Source: Nocardioides pelophilus
Lineage (GTDB): Bacteria; Actinomycetota; Actinomycetes; Propionibacteriales; Nocardioidaceae
Assembly: GCF_014180685.1 (NCBI RefSeq)
Contig: NZ_JACEHF010000009.1
Span: forward strand, 1 to 56,982
DNA length: 56,982 nucleotides
Direction of reading: 5' to 3'
Part shown: positions 8,324 to 23,762 of the stretch, one piece after another
How the letters are laid out: each line of letters opens with the position of its first letter
Position numbering within the stretch: position 1 is the stretch's first letter
The notes under the pieces: generated by a model
What the model was told of the DNA's origin: nothing
Database searches by the model: none
The model's input: the letters and a program-made list of their open reading frames with translations, nothing else
Translations under genes and position numbers: made by a program

Positions 8324-9714
8324 TGTGTCCGACGAACCCGGTCGCCGCGGCCGATGCCGCGACCATGGCGTCAGGTGATGCAGCCTCAACGGCACAGTTG
8401 GCGAAAGAAGCTGCGGCCGCGGCAAGCGATGCGCTGGACGCCGCCGGTACAACTGCCACAACTGCCAAGTACGCGGCGGCGGACACGGTTGCTGCGGCGG
8501 CGTCCGCTGCAGCCGAGATCGCCGCCCTGACGGCGACTGCGGTCCAGGAGGAAGCGTCATCACGCGCGATGAGCGTCGCAGCGGCAGCGGTCAAAGCGTT
8601 GGTGACGATCGCAGCTGACCTGCCCGACGATGTAGATCCCGAGGGTGCCAGACGCGTCGCGGCCGCCGTTGCGGCCACCGTCGCCGCTGACGTCATCGCT
8701 CAAGCGAAACTGACCGATGAAGCGGCCGCCAAGGTCTCGCGTGCCACTGCACTGGCTGCCGAAGCTGCTGCCTTGGCGGCGCTGGCCGCAGCTTCCATCG
8801 CGGAAATCGCCGCGGGCACGGCAGAGGAATCGGCCAGCGTCGTCACGGGCGCTACCGATCGCACGGAGCTGGCCTCCGCGCTGGCAGTGCAGTCGACCTC
8901 TCGCGTCGCGGAGCTCGCCCTGCGCCGGGTGTCGCAGCTGCGTCTGAGCTCCTTGGTCCTGGAGCTCCGCCGAGCCCTCGACGAAGCAGAGCTTCTGCTC
9001 CACTACCAGCCGATGTACAGCGTGGACAGCGGCGAGATCGTGGCTGTCGAAGCACTCCTACGCTGGCAGCACCCCAGTCGCGGCCTCCTGCTGCCGGCGG
9101 CGTTCCTCGCGGCGGCGGAAGGCCCTCATCTGGTTGCCCCTGTCGGGGACTGGGTCATCGAGACAGCGATCGCCCAAGCGACCCAATGGCAACGCGCACA
9201 CGGTGATCGCGCCCCGCTGATGTGGGTCAACATCTCCTGCGATCAGCTCGGACGACGTCACCTGGTCGGAGTCATCGAAAGACTCTTGACCGAGTCAGAC
9301 CTGCCACCCGGACGCTTAGGCGTGGAGATCACCGAACGGCAGCTCGCCATACGAGTCGACGATGTCGCCGCCGATCTGCTCGCCCTCCACGAGCTGGGCG
9401 TCGCGCTCGCGGTCGATGATTTCGGAACCGGGTACGCCTCCCTGGACTATCTCCGCCGGTTCACGTTCAACGAGATCAAAATAGATAGATCCTTCGTCTC
9501 CGGGCTGGAGGACAGAACCGACAGAGCGGTCACTGCCTCCATCGTCGCGCTCGGACGCGCGCTGGACCTCACGGTCGTCGCCGAAGGCGTCGAGACCCAG
9601 GCGCAGTTCGACCAGATCAAGGAGCTCGGCTGCCACGTGAGCCAGGGCTACCTGCACCACCGTCCGGCACCGCCTCAGACCATCAGCGACCTTCTGCACC
9701 AGCCCACGACCTGA
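8323..9714 (+). CDS. EAL-domain cyclic-di-GMP phosphodiesterase with alanine-rich N-terminus
   Basis: 463 residues from ATG 8323. The C-terminal EAL domain (about 205-463) would hydrolyse c-di-GMP to pGpG. Key motifs are intact: EALLRWQHP (the EAL triad), WVNIS, GVEITER, VDDFGTGYASLDYL, EIKIDRSFV and VAEGVETQ, so activity is likely. There is no GGDEF domain. Residues 1-200 are an unusual helical stretch dominated by Ala (AAAAASDALDAAGTTATTA, AAALAALAAASIAEIAAGTA) with no TM or known sensor, probably a coiled or bundle region. The gene lies between two copies of a 35-bp repeat and beside the element, suggesting acquired cargo. Confidence 0.9.
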   Translation: MCPTNPVAAADAATMASGDAASTAQLAKEAAAAASDALDAAGTTATTAKYAAADTVAAAASAAAEIAALTATAVQEEASSRAMSVAAAAVKALVTIAADLPDDVDPEGARRVAAAVAATVAADVIAQAKLTDEAAAKVSRATALAAEAAALAALAAASIAEIAAGTAEESASVVTGATDRTELASALAVQSTSRVAELALRRVSQLRLSSLVLELRRALDEAELLLHYQPMYSVDSGEIVAVEALLRWQHPSRGLLLPAAFLAAAEGPHLVAPVGDWVIETAIAQATQWQRAHGDRAPLMWVNISCDQLGRRHLVGVIERLLTESDLPPGRLGVEITERQLAIRVDDVAADLLALHELGVALAVDDFGTGYASLDYLRRFTFNEIKIDRSFVSGLEDRTDRAVTASIVALGRALDLTVVAEGVETQAQFDQIKELGCHVSQGYLHHRPAPPQTISDLLHQPTT

Positions 9715-10204
9715 CGCGAACGGCCAGACCGTAGCCCTGGCCAACCCAACTCGTCACCCTGGCCCGTTCTCGCCCGCCAAAGTGGCAAAGGGAGAGTGCA
9801 GTCGCGAGTTGCTCCACCGGGGCGACGCGTCAATCCTGTCACTCTCCTGGACGGTCGGAGGTGGGCCGTAATCAGGTGGATCTCCGCGGCGTCACATCGC
9901 CTCTCGGCTCACCGTGTGACTCGTTCCCTCACGCGGCCAACTGTTGGGACCCTTCCGACGGCATCGCGGCGCCGGTACCCCCGGGGCGTCTGGTGGAGGT
10001 CGACGAGCGTCGCAGACCCACCAGTCGAGGGGGGCCCAGCGGGCTTGGGCACCCCGGCAGGCCCCCATATTGGCCACACCCGCCAGATCTGGGCGTTGTT
10101 GGTTGTGGGGTCCTCCGGGTGACTCGCCCGTAACCCCCACTAACTGTCAACCTCGTGCCAGCACGACCGTGCCAACCGACGACAAGGCCTGGTGAAGGAT
10201 CACA
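9715..10204. other. Spacer between EAL gene and carboxylase gene
   Basis: 490 bases. It holds a weak hairpin just after the EAL stop (GGCCAG 9722-9727 with CTGGCC 9737-9742), the second 35-bp repeat (9766-9800) and, at the end, the ribosome site GAAGGA (10194-10199) of the carboxylase. The middle must contain the carboxylase promoter but I see no clear boxes. Confidence 0.5.
9766..9800 (+). repeat. 35-bp direct repeat, copy 2 (right of EAL gene)
   Basis: It begins GTTCTCGCCCGCCAAAG and ends AAAGGGAGAGTGCA. It is the partner of 7789-7823 in the same orientation, about 1.98 kb away, and the pair brackets the EAL gene. Confidence 0.7.
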
Positions 10205-15727
<5,523 letters not shown>

Positions 15728-15734
15728 GACCGTC

Positions 15735-17105
15735 GTGCGCCAGCTCTCGTCCCTGGACTCGGGATTCCTCATGATCGAGTCGCCGACCACGGTCGGCCAC
15801 GTCGCGTCCCTGATGGTGGTCGACCCGGGTGCGGCCGGCGACGGTTGGGGTCTCGGCACGGTGCGCGCCCTGCTCGCCGAGCGGTTGCACCTGTGGCCGA
15901 TCTTCCGTCAGCGCCTGGTGGAGGTGCCGCTCGGACTCAGTCGGCCGTACTGGGTCGACGACCCCGCGTTCGACCTCGACTTCCACGTCCGTGAGCTCGC
16001 TCTCCCCGCCCCGGGGTCCCCGGAACAGCTCGGTGAGCAGATCGCTCGCCTCCACGCTCGAGCACTCGACCGCCGCCGGCCGCCCTGGGAGCTCTACGTG
16101 ATCAGCGGGCTGGCGGACGGCCGGGTCGCGGTCTACTCGAAGATCCACCACGCCGCGGTCGACGGGGTCTCCGGCGCCAAGATCCTGGCCGGCTTCCTCG
16201 ACATCCGCCCCGAGCCGCGCACGGTGGAACCCGAGGACCGTCCCTTCCAGCCCGACCCGCTCCCGTCGCGGCTGGGCCTCGTCCAGCAGGGGCTCGCGGC
16301 GGCCGCCAAGGACCAGGTGAAGCTCGCGCGGACCCTGCCCCCGGCCCTGCGTTCGCTGGGCGCCCTGGCGTCCGGTCCCCGGGCACCGCGGACGCCGCTG
16401 AACGGCACGATCAGCGCCCACCGTCGCTTCTCGTTCGGCTCGGTCTCGATCGACGACGTGAAGACGGTGCGCCGGAAGTACGGCGGCACGGTCAACGACA
16501 TCGTGATGGTGCTGTGCACGTCCGCACTTCGCCGTTGGCTGCAGGAGCGCGATGCCCTGCCCGACGTACCCCTGGTCGCCGCGGTGCCCGTGTCCGTACG
16601 CCGGCGCGGCCAGACTGCATCCGGAGGAAACGAGCTGTCGGTGATGCTCGCCGAGCTGCCCACCAACCTGCCCGACCCCGGGGCCAGGGTCGTGGCGATG
16701 CGGGAGTCCATGGACCGGGCGAAGGCGCGGTTCGAGTCGCTGCCCGCGACGCTGCTGCGCGACCTCGCCGGGCTCCTCCCCACCGCCGGACAAGGGGTGG
16801 CAGCGCGGGCGCTCTTCAACCTCGCCGGCGTGGCGGGGCCGCCGTTCAACCTGTTCGTCAGCCACGTCCCGGCACCCCAGGTCCCGCTGTACCTCGCCGG
16901 CGGCCGGGTCGAGGGCATCTACCCGGTCTCGGCCGTGACGAGCACGACGGGCGCACTGAACATCACGGTGTTCTCCTACAACCGCAGGCTCGACTTCGGC
17001 CTTGTCGCTTGCCGGGATCTGGTGCCTGACGTGTGGGAACTCATGGGACATCTGCACGATTCCCTGGCCGAACTGGTCGAGCTCAGCCGGGCGCCCCAGC
17101 CGTAG
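15735..17105 (+). CDS. Wax ester synthase/diacylglycerol acyltransferase (WS/DGAT)
   Basis: 456 residues. It makes triacylglycerol or wax esters from acyl-CoA and an alcohol or diacylglycerol acceptor. The catalytic HHxxxDG motif is present as HHAAVDG (138-144) and the N-terminus MRQLSSLDSGFLMIESPTTVGHVA is characteristic. The C-terminal half includes NGTISAHRRF, GGTVNDIVM and GPPFNLFVSHVPAP, all usual in actinobacterial enzymes. GTG start 7 bases after the carboxylase stop, so co-transcribed; together they suggest malonyl-CoA/fatty acid supply coupled to storage lipid. Confidence 0.92.
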   Translation: MRQLSSLDSGFLMIESPTTVGHVASLMVVDPGAAGDGWGLGTVRALLAERLHLWPIFRQRLVEVPLGLSRPYWVDDPAFDLDFHVRELALPAPGSPEQLGEQIARLHARALDRRRPPWELYVISGLADGRVAVYSKIHHAAVDGVSGAKILAGFLDIRPEPRTVEPEDRPFQPDPLPSRLGLVQQGLAAAAKDQVKLARTLPPALRSLGALASGPRAPRTPLNGTISAHRRFSFGSVSIDDVKTVRRKYGGTVNDIVMVLCTSALRRWLQERDALPDVPLVAAVPVSVRRRGQTASGGNELSVMLAELPTNLPDPGARVVAMRESMDRAKARFESLPATLLRDLAGLLPTAGQGVAARALFNLAGVAGPPFNLFVSHVPAPQVPLYLAGGRVEGIYPVSAVTSTTGALNITVFSYNRRLDFGLVACRDLVPDVWELMGHLHDSLAELVELSRAPQP

Positions 17106-17281
17106 GCAGTGCGTCCTTGTGCCGGCTATGACTGTCGAGCCCTGAAGTGGTCGGTACTTCGCATCCCAGCGCGGCCGCGCCCGGTCCGGTGCCGTCCGGT
17201 GGGCCGTTGGAACCGAACTCCCTCTCCACCGCTTTCGCCGCACACCACCGCAGGGAAGCGGCTCGACGCCAACATGGGCAG

Positions 17282-17319
17282 TGTGCACTTTCACGCTCAA
17301 AGCGCGGGGTGAGGTCTCG
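17282..17319 (+). repeat. Diverged direct repeat, copy A
   Basis: Shares TGTGC, GCTCAAA, GGGGTG and CTCG in order and spacing with 17478-17516. Confidence 0.5.
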
Positions 17320-17383
17320 ACTGACAATATCCCAAAGGGAGGGTGCAAGGCCCCACTTCCCCCGTGCTGCACCAGGAGTAGGC

Positions 17384-17437
17384 CTGTCACCAGATCGTGC
17401 AGTAGATCCGTGAGGCCTGCTGCACGGATCGGTGACA
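17384..17437. repeat. Inverted pair of TGTCACC..GTGCAG repeats
   Basis: The direct copy begins at 17384 (CTGTCACCAGATCGTGCAGT). The inverted copy ends near 17437 (CTGCACGGATCGGTGACAAC at 17420-17439). They are separated by about 17 bases and related to the single copy at 7871. Confidence 0.6.
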
Positions 17438-17477
17438 ACTGGTGCGTTCCGATGATCGCGGCGCCCACCAGGGGAAA

Positions 17478-17516
17478 TGTGCTATTTCGCGCTCAAACCG
17501 TGTGGGGTGGGCCTCG
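17478..17516 (+). repeat. Diverged direct repeat, copy B
   Basis: Second member of the pair with 17282-17319, ending immediately before the integrase fossil. Confidence 0.5.
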
Positions 17517-17518
17517 CC

Positions 17519-17583
17519 GGCCAGAGCCGGATGGATCAACTCACCGAGCGCCTCTCGGCGCTGCCGAGAACGGCGGCTGGTAG
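17519..17583 (+). pseudogene. Fossil 3' end of an integrase gene
   Basis: Translates in part as GQSRMDQLTERLSAL and aligns over 65-66 bases, through the stop codon, with the end of the integrase at 2723-2788. There are about nine differences including one missing base that shifts the last codons. Same strand as the intact integrase. Upstream similarity stops abruptly at about 17519. Confidence 0.85.
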
Positions 17584-17634
17584 GCGACGTCTGCCGTTGT
17601 CGGGTGGTGGCTACGCGCCCCTCGGATCGACGAA

Positions 17635-17672
17635 GTCCCCGTGCCCGCCGGTCAGGTAACGGGCACGGGGAC
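17635..17672 (-). terminator. Terminator of the cbbLSX operon
   Basis: A perfect 13-bp stem: GTCCCCGTGCCCG (17635-17647) and CGGGCACGGGGAC (17660-17672), with a 12-base loop. It begins 25 bases beyond the cbbX stop on the minus strand. Confidence 0.85.
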
Positions 17673-17697
17673 GCCAGTGGGCCGAAGGGCCCGCCCC

Positions 17698-18612
17698 TCA
17701 TCCGGCGCTCGCGCCGTCCCGGAAGAGGCTGCTTCCACGCACGTCGGTCTCGGTGAGGGTGACCAGGTCGTCCCGGGTCAGCGGCTTGTGCAGCTCGACG
17801 AGCCGCTTCGCCTGCCTCAGCCGGCATCGCTCGACGGCGTTGCGAACGCTTCGTGCGTTGGAGAACCGTGGCTGCTTCATCCGGAGCTCGAGGTAGTCCG
17901 CGAAGGCGGCACGCGCTGCCGGATCGAACCGGAAGTTCTCCTTCGCGACCATCAGGTCCGCGATGCGCATCAGCTCGTCATGGGAGTAGTCCTCGAAGGA
18001 GATGTGGTGCGGCACCCGGGAGGAGAGGCCGGGATTGGCTGAGAAGAACGTGTCCATCCGGTCCTCGTAACCGGCGAAGACCACCACGAGGCTGGCACGC
18101 TCGTTCTCCATCTCCTGAAGCAGGATCTCGATGACCTCCTGTCCGTAGTCCCGTTCATTCTCTGGCCGGAACAGGTAGTAGGCCTCGTCGATGAACAAGA
18201 CGCCACCAGCTGCGCGGGCGATCGCCTCCTTTGTCTTGGGCGCGGTGTGCCCGATGAACTGGCCGACGAGGTCGTCCCGGGTCACGGTGTGCACCCGCGG
18301 CGTGCGGACATAGCCGAGGGAGTGGAGAATCTTGGCCATCATCTGCGCGACTGTGGTCTTGCCGGTGCCCGGCCCTCCGGTGAAGCTCATGTGGAGGGTC
18401 GGTCGGGACGAGCTGAGGCCCAACTGCTCCCGGGCCCGGTCCACCAGCAGGAGCGCCGCGATCTCGCGCACCCGATCCTTGACCGAGCCCAGTCCGACCA
18501 GCTCGTTCTCGAGAGCGGCCAGTGTCTCCTCGACCTGTCGCTTCGAGTCGTCGGAGGCGAGGTCGAACTCTTCGAGAGTCAGCTCGTCGGTCGCGTCAGC
18601 CTCAGTCGGCAT
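17698..18612 (-). CDS. cbbX: CbbX, red-type RuBisCO activase (AAA+)
   Basis: 304 residues, the family length. It uses ATP to pull the RbcL C-terminal tail and release inhibitory sugar phosphates from RuBisCO. Walker [10 protein letters not shown] (79-87), Walker [13 protein letters not shown] (about 136-147), sensor region FAGYEDRMD and the arginine-bearing [18 protein letters not shown] are all present. Its start overlaps the cbbS stop by 11 bases, so it is the last gene of cbbL-cbbS-cbbX. Its presence supports the red-type assignment of the RuBisCO. Confidence 0.95.
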   Translation of the reverse strand: MPTEADATDELTLEEFDLASDDSKRQVEETLAALENELVGLGSVKDRVREIAALLLVDRAREQLGLSSSRPTLHMSFTGGPGTGKTTVAQMMAKILHSLGYVRTPRVHTVTRDDLVGQFIGHTAPKTKEAIARAAGGVLFIDEAYYLFRPENERDYGQEVIEILLQEMENERASLVVVFAGYEDRMDTFFSANPGLSSRVPHHISFEDYSHDELMRIADLMVAKENFRFDPAARAAFADYLELRMKQPRFSNARSVRNAVERCRLRQAKRLVELHKPLTRDDLVTLTETDVRGSSLFRDGASAG

Positions 18613-19030
18613 AGCGCTCTCCGGGCGGGGCAGCGGCGGCGTAGGTCTTCACCTGGTACGCCTGTGCCCGCCCGGCGCCCTCGGTCCTGGCGAGCTCGAA
18701 GCCAGGCTCGTGCGCCGGGCGCTGCACGAGGAAGGACAGGGCCGTCGTCTGCCGGCCGAGCCGCGCGTCGTACGCAAGAACACGGACGTAGTGCCGGGGG
18801 AAGGCTCCCCGACAGGCGGCGATCTCCGCCATGACCCCGTCGGGCTCGATGAGATCGAAGAGCGGGAGTCCCCACATCTCCCAGTAGATGTTGCGCGGGT
18901 GCGGGTCGTCGGTGTGCTCGATCGACACCGGCCAGCCGTGATCCAGGGCGTAGCGGACCTGGAGGGCGATCTCGTCGTCGGTCAGGTCGGGAAGGTAGGA
19001 GAACGCTCCGTGGCGAAGCTGCATGGTCAT
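18602..19030 (-). CDS. cbbS: RuBisCO small subunit
   Basis: About 142 residues. [55 protein letters not shown] is the standard small-subunit N-terminal half, and the C-terminal extension ([15 protein letters not shown]) is in keeping with the longer red-type subunits. Two ATGs compete: 19030 (MTMQLRHG, ribosome site GAGAGGA close by) and 19024 (MQLRHG, better spacing). It lies 16 bases downstream of cbbL. Confidence 0.94.
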   Translation of the reverse strand: MTMQLRHGAFSYLPDLTDDEIALQVRYALDHGWPVSIEHTDDPHPRNIYWEMWGLPLFDLIEPDGVMAEIAACRGAFPRHYVRVLAYDARLGRQTTALSFLVQRPAHEPGFELARTEGAGRAQAYQVKTYAAAAPPGERYAD

Positions 19031-19046
19031 GAGTCCTCTCGGCCGG

Positions 19047-20561
<1,515 letters not shown>

Positions 20562-20579
20562 TCAACGACAATGGAATCT

Positions 20580-20609
20580 TTGGTGCCAATATTTAGGTGA
20601 TCGCTTTAG
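20580..20609. promoter_or_regulatory. Candidate CbbR operator in the cbbL-cbbR intergenic region
   Basis: The 120-base divergent gap has one AT-rich island. It contains TTGGTGCCAA (20580-20589) and an imperfect dyad TTTAGGTGATCGCTTTAG (20592-20609) centred on GATC. LysR-type regulators usually bind such dyads between their own gene and the target operon. Exact promoter boxes are not clear. Confidence 0.45.
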
Positions 20610-20618
20610 TATCTGGCC

Positions 20619-21512
20619 ATGAGCAACCCGGTCACCTGGTCGCGGATGCGCACCTTCCTCGCCGTCGTCGACCTCGGCAGCGTGCGCGCGGCGGCTGCCC
20701 ACCTCCACGTCACCGAGCCCGCGGTGTCGTCGGCGGTCACCCAGATCGCGCGGCACCTCGACACCGACCTGTTCACCCGCGAGGGCCGCGGCATCCGGCT
20801 CTCCGCGGCAGGCGCGACCTACGCGGACTACTGCCGGACCCTGCTGGGTCTGGCCGAGGAGGCGGAGGCGGCCGTCCAAGCCGCCGGGACCGCGCGGGTG
20901 CGGATCGGTGCCGTGGCGACGGCAGCCGAGACCGCCCTCCCGCGTCTCCTCGCCACCTTCCGCGCCCGCCAGCCCCAGGTGGAGATGAGTCTTTCGGTGC
21001 TGCCGCGCGACGAGCTCTTCGCCGAGCTGGTGCACCACGAGACCGATGTGGCGATCGCTGGCCGACCGCCGCGTGGATCCGGGCTGGTTTCGGTCGCCGA
21101 GCGCCCGAACCGGCTGATCGTCGTCGCGGGAGCGTCGTACGACGTCCCGCCACCGACTGCCACCTGGCTGCTCCGGGGCGCAGGCTCGGGGACGCGCCAG
21201 ACCTGCCTCGCCCTCTTGGAGCAGCACGGATGGGAGCCTCCGTTCCTCACCCTCGGCACCCACGGCGCGGTCGTTGCAGCTGCCCGGGAGGGGCTCGGCC
21301 TCACGGTCGTGCACGCCGACGCCGTAGCAGGGGCCCTGTCCGACGGCACCCTGCGCAGGGTGCCGGTCGCGGGGACTCCCCTCGACCGGCCGTGGCACGT
21401 CGTCACCAACGCCACGCCATCGCCGGCTGCGCGACTCTTCCTGGAGCACGTCTGTGACTCCGACCAGCCGGAGGACGTGCGGTTCCACCCTCGGATTCGC
21501 CCGAGGGGGTGA
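20619..21512 (+). CDS. cbbR: LysR-family regulator of the Calvin cycle (CbbR)
   Basis: 297 residues with an N-terminal winged HTH (WSRMRTFLAVVDLGSVRAAAAHLHVTEPAVSSAVTQIARHLDTDLFTREGRG) and a periplasmic-binding-like effector domain. Divergent placement against cbbL is the classic cbbR arrangement; CbbR proteins usually sense metabolites such as RuBP, PEP or NADPH. The effector here cannot be told. fba follows 34 bases downstream on the same strand. Confidence 0.9.
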   Translation: MSNPVTWSRMRTFLAVVDLGSVRAAAAHLHVTEPAVSSAVTQIARHLDTDLFTREGRGIRLSAAGATYADYCRTLLGLAEEAEAAVQAAGTARVRIGAVATAAETALPRLLATFRARQPQVEMSLSVLPRDELFAELVHHETDVAIAGRPPRGSGLVSVAERPNRLIVVAGASYDVPPPTATWLLRGAGSGTRQTCLALLEQHGWEPPFLTLGTHGAVVAAAREGLGLTVVHADAVAGALSDGTLRRVPVAGTPLDRPWHVVTNATPSPAARLFLEHVCDSDQPEDVRFHPRIRPRG

Positions 21513-21546
21513 CGAGCCGCGCCCGCAGCGGCCCGAGGCTGGGGGC

Positions 21547-22557
21547 ATGCGAACACTCGCCGAAACCGCCCTCGCCCTGGTCGACTCGGGCCGCGGCATC
21601 CTGGCCGCGGACGAGAGCATCGGGACGATGTCCCAGAGGCTCACCGCCGAAGGCATCGCGCCGACCGAGGAGAACCGGCGGCGCTACCGGGAGCTGCTGC
21701 TCACGCCCCGCGGCCTCTCCAGGATGGTCAGTGGGATCATCCTCTGCGACGAGACCCTCCGGCAGCAGGTCGCCACCGTTGACGGCAACGTGGCATTCCC
21801 GCTTGCTGCGAAGCAGTGCGGGATCCTCCCCGGCATCAAGGTCGACGCCGGCACGACCAGCCTCGCCTTCGGCCATGGGGCGTTGGTCACCGAGGGCCTC
21901 GACGGGCTACGTGACCGCCTTGCCGAGTACGCCGACCTCGGGGCGGCCTTCGCGAAGTGGCGCGCCGTGATCGACGTCGAGACCGCGACGGAGCACTCGA
22001 TCGAGGTCAACGCCCACGCCCTTGCCCGTTACGCCGCCCTCTGCCAGGAACAGGGCATCGTGCCGATCGTCGAGCCCGAGGTGCTCTGCGCCGGCGCGCA
22101 CGACATCGGTCGCTGCGAGGAGGTCACCGACCGGACGCTCGCTGCCGTGTTCGCACAGCTGCGGCTCCAGAAGGTCGAGCCCGAGGCGATGGTCCTCAAG
22201 CCCAACCTGGTGACGCCCGGGACGACTGGCCCCTCGGTGACGCCCAGCCATGTCGCAGACGCAACGCTGCGTGTCCTGGAGCGCCACGTGCCGAGCACCG
22301 TGCCCGGGATCGCGTTCCTCTCCGGAGGCCACGACAACGCCACCGCCTGCCAGTACCTCGCCGCGTTGAACGGGATCGCCGTCGGCGCACCGTGGCGGCT
22401 GACGTACTCGTTCGGCCGCGCCCTGGTCAGCGATGCCCTGCACGCCTGGGGTGGCGAGGACGCGAACCTGAGCGACGCCCAGGCAACCCTGCTCTCCAAC
22501 TGCGCTCGCGCCGCTGCCGCGCTCGAGGGTGCGGAACCGGCGCCGGCCTCGGCCTGA
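21547..22557 (+). CDS. fba: Class I fructose-bisphosphate aldolase
   Basis: 336 residues from ATG 21547. It condenses dihydroxyacetone phosphate with glyceraldehyde 3-phosphate or erythrose 4-phosphate (sedoheptulose bisphosphate in the Calvin cycle). All class I signatures are present: GILAADES, GIKVDAG, AKWRAVI, VEPEVL, the Schiff-base lysine in VLKPNLVTPG, and FLSGGHDN. The frame is open 31 codons upstream but that part overlaps cbbR. A paralogue without these lysines is encoded at 46268. Confidence 0.95.
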   Translation: MRTLAETALALVDSGRGILAADESIGTMSQRLTAEGIAPTEENRRRYRELLLTPRGLSRMVSGIILCDETLRQQVATVDGNVAFPLAAKQCGILPGIKVDAGTTSLAFGHGALVTEGLDGLRDRLAEYADLGAAFAKWRAVIDVETATEHSIEVNAHALARYAALCQEQGIVPIVEPEVLCAGAHDIGRCEEVTDRTLAAVFAQLRLQKVEPEAMVLKPNLVTPGTTGPSVTPSHVADATLRVLERHVPSTVPGIAFLSGGHDNATACQYLAALNGIAVGAPWRLTYSFGRALVSDALHAWGGEDANLSDAQATLLSNCARAAAALEGAEPAPASA

Positions 22558-22564
22558 GAGCCGG

Positions 22565-23752
22565 TCAGTGAAGCGGGAGCTCGACGATGACCGCAGTGCC
22601 CCGACCTTCGATCGAGTCGATCCGCAAGGTCGCCCCGATAAGCGCCGAGCGTTCCACGATCGAGGCGAGCCCGAAGTGCTCGCCGGCTTCCGCCGGCGGA
22701 CGCCCGCGGACGGAACGCACGTCGAAACCGGCACCGTCGTCGGTCACACCGAGCACGGCTGCGTCACCGACCCGACGTAGCGAAAGCACGACCCGCTGCG
22801 CCTGGGCGTGCTTGATCGCGTTGTTCAGCGCTTCTTGCGCGATCCGGAACAGTGCTGCCGCGGCATGGTCCGGCACCACGGTGAACTCGTCGGGATGGTC
22901 GGAGCGGAACTCCACATCGAGCTGCGGAAGGGACTGGCACAGCGACTCGAGGGCGGCGACCAGGCCCAGGTCCTCGAGCAGCAGCGAGTGCAACCCGGTG
23001 ATCGCTGCTCGCGTCTCGTCGTACGCCAGGCCGGCCAGGCGTTTGGCCTCCGCAATCTCGTCGAGGGTCCCGGCGATCAGCGGATGGTCGTCGGCCGCGC
23101 CGTTTCGCGCGGCGACGGACAGTCCCGTGTGGGCTGCGCTCAGGTGGAACGACAGCGAGGCGAGAGCCTGGGTGACGCCGTCGTGCAGATCGCCCGCGAT
23201 CCGTCTTCGTTCGGCCTCCTGGGCCGAGATGGCCTGGGCGATCAGCTGGTCGCGCAACGAGTGGTGCTCCTCGGCGGCGCCCCGCAGACCTTCGGCGTAG
23301 AGCCGCAGTCCGACCAGGTCGGCAAGTCGTTGCGCCCGGGCGAGCTCGTCCTCGCCGAACGCGCGGTGGTCGAAACGATGCACCGAGATCACGCCGACGA
23401 TGGCGCCCTCGAGCCCGTGCGCGGGGACGCACAGCCTCGACACGACCTGGCCCTCGGCGAGATGGAGCAGAGCCCGGTGCTGCGGGTTCCGCGGCGAGTC
23501 GTCGACGATGGTCACGGAGTTGCCGTTCTGCGCGACCAGGCCGACCACGCCGTACCCGACCGGGATCCGCAGGGTCCCGGCCGCGGCATCGTCCCCCGGG
23601 TAGGCACCACCCACCGTCAGGTCGGAGTCGACGATGACGAACGCGGTGGCGCCGTCCGACTCGAAGATCTCGGCGAAGGCACGGGCGACCGATCGGAGGT
23701 CCAACTCTCCCGCGACCACGAGCAGCTCGTGGATCCGGGTGAGGTCGGTCAT
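22565..23752 (-). CDS. GAF-domain sensor histidine kinase (HisKA_3, NarL/DevS type)
   Basis: 395 residues, no TM segments, so cytoplasmic. A GAF domain (about 10-155) is followed by a HisKA_3 phosphoacceptor with AQEAERRRIAGDLHDGVTQ (His190) and a HATPase domain (EALNNAIKHA, VTDDGAGFDV, GLASIVERSALIG). GAF kinases of this class often sense redox state, haem-bound gas or small ligands, but no specific ligand residue is evident. ATG 23752 lies 10 bases after the response regulator stop, making a two-gene operon set among Calvin genes. Confidence 0.92.
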   Translation of the reverse strand: MTDLTRIHELLVVAGELDLRSVARAFAEIFESDGATAFVIVDSDLTVGGAYPGDDAAAGTLRIPVGYGVVGLVAQNGNSVTIVDDSPRNPQHRALLHLAEGQVVSRLCVPAHGLEGAIVGVISVHRFDHRAFGEDELARAQRLADLVGLRLYAEGLRGAAEEHHSLRDQLIAQAISAQEAERRRIAGDLHDGVTQALASLSFHLSAAHTGLSVAARNGAADDHPLIAGTLDEIAEAKRLAGLAYDETRAAITGLHSLLLEDLGLVAALESLCQSLPQLDVEFRSDHPDEFTVVPDHAAAALFRIAQEALNNAIKHAQAQRVVLSLRRVGDAAVLGVTDDGAGFDVRSVRGRPPAEAGEHFGLASIVERSALIGATLRIDSIEGRGTAVIVELPLH

Positions 23753-23762
23753 CGAGACGCGC

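Larger units (their letters stand above)
17106..17697. other. Repeat-rich spacer with integrase fossil
   Basis: 592 bases between WS/DGAT and cbbX with no intact gene. It contains two diverged direct repeats (17282, 17478), a pair of inverted TGTCACC/GTGCAG repeats (17384-17437), a 65-bp copy of the integrase 3' end (17519-17583) and the cbbX terminator. It looks like the scar of an earlier integration or the far limit of a larger element. Confidence 0.65.

Noticed and set aside
17106..17697. CRISPR-like array
   Set aside because: Repeats are few, diverged and not regularly spaced, and no cas genes are in the window.
17641..18042. Plus-strand open frame opposite cbbX
   Set aside because: Antisense of cbbX and its terminator; no independent support.
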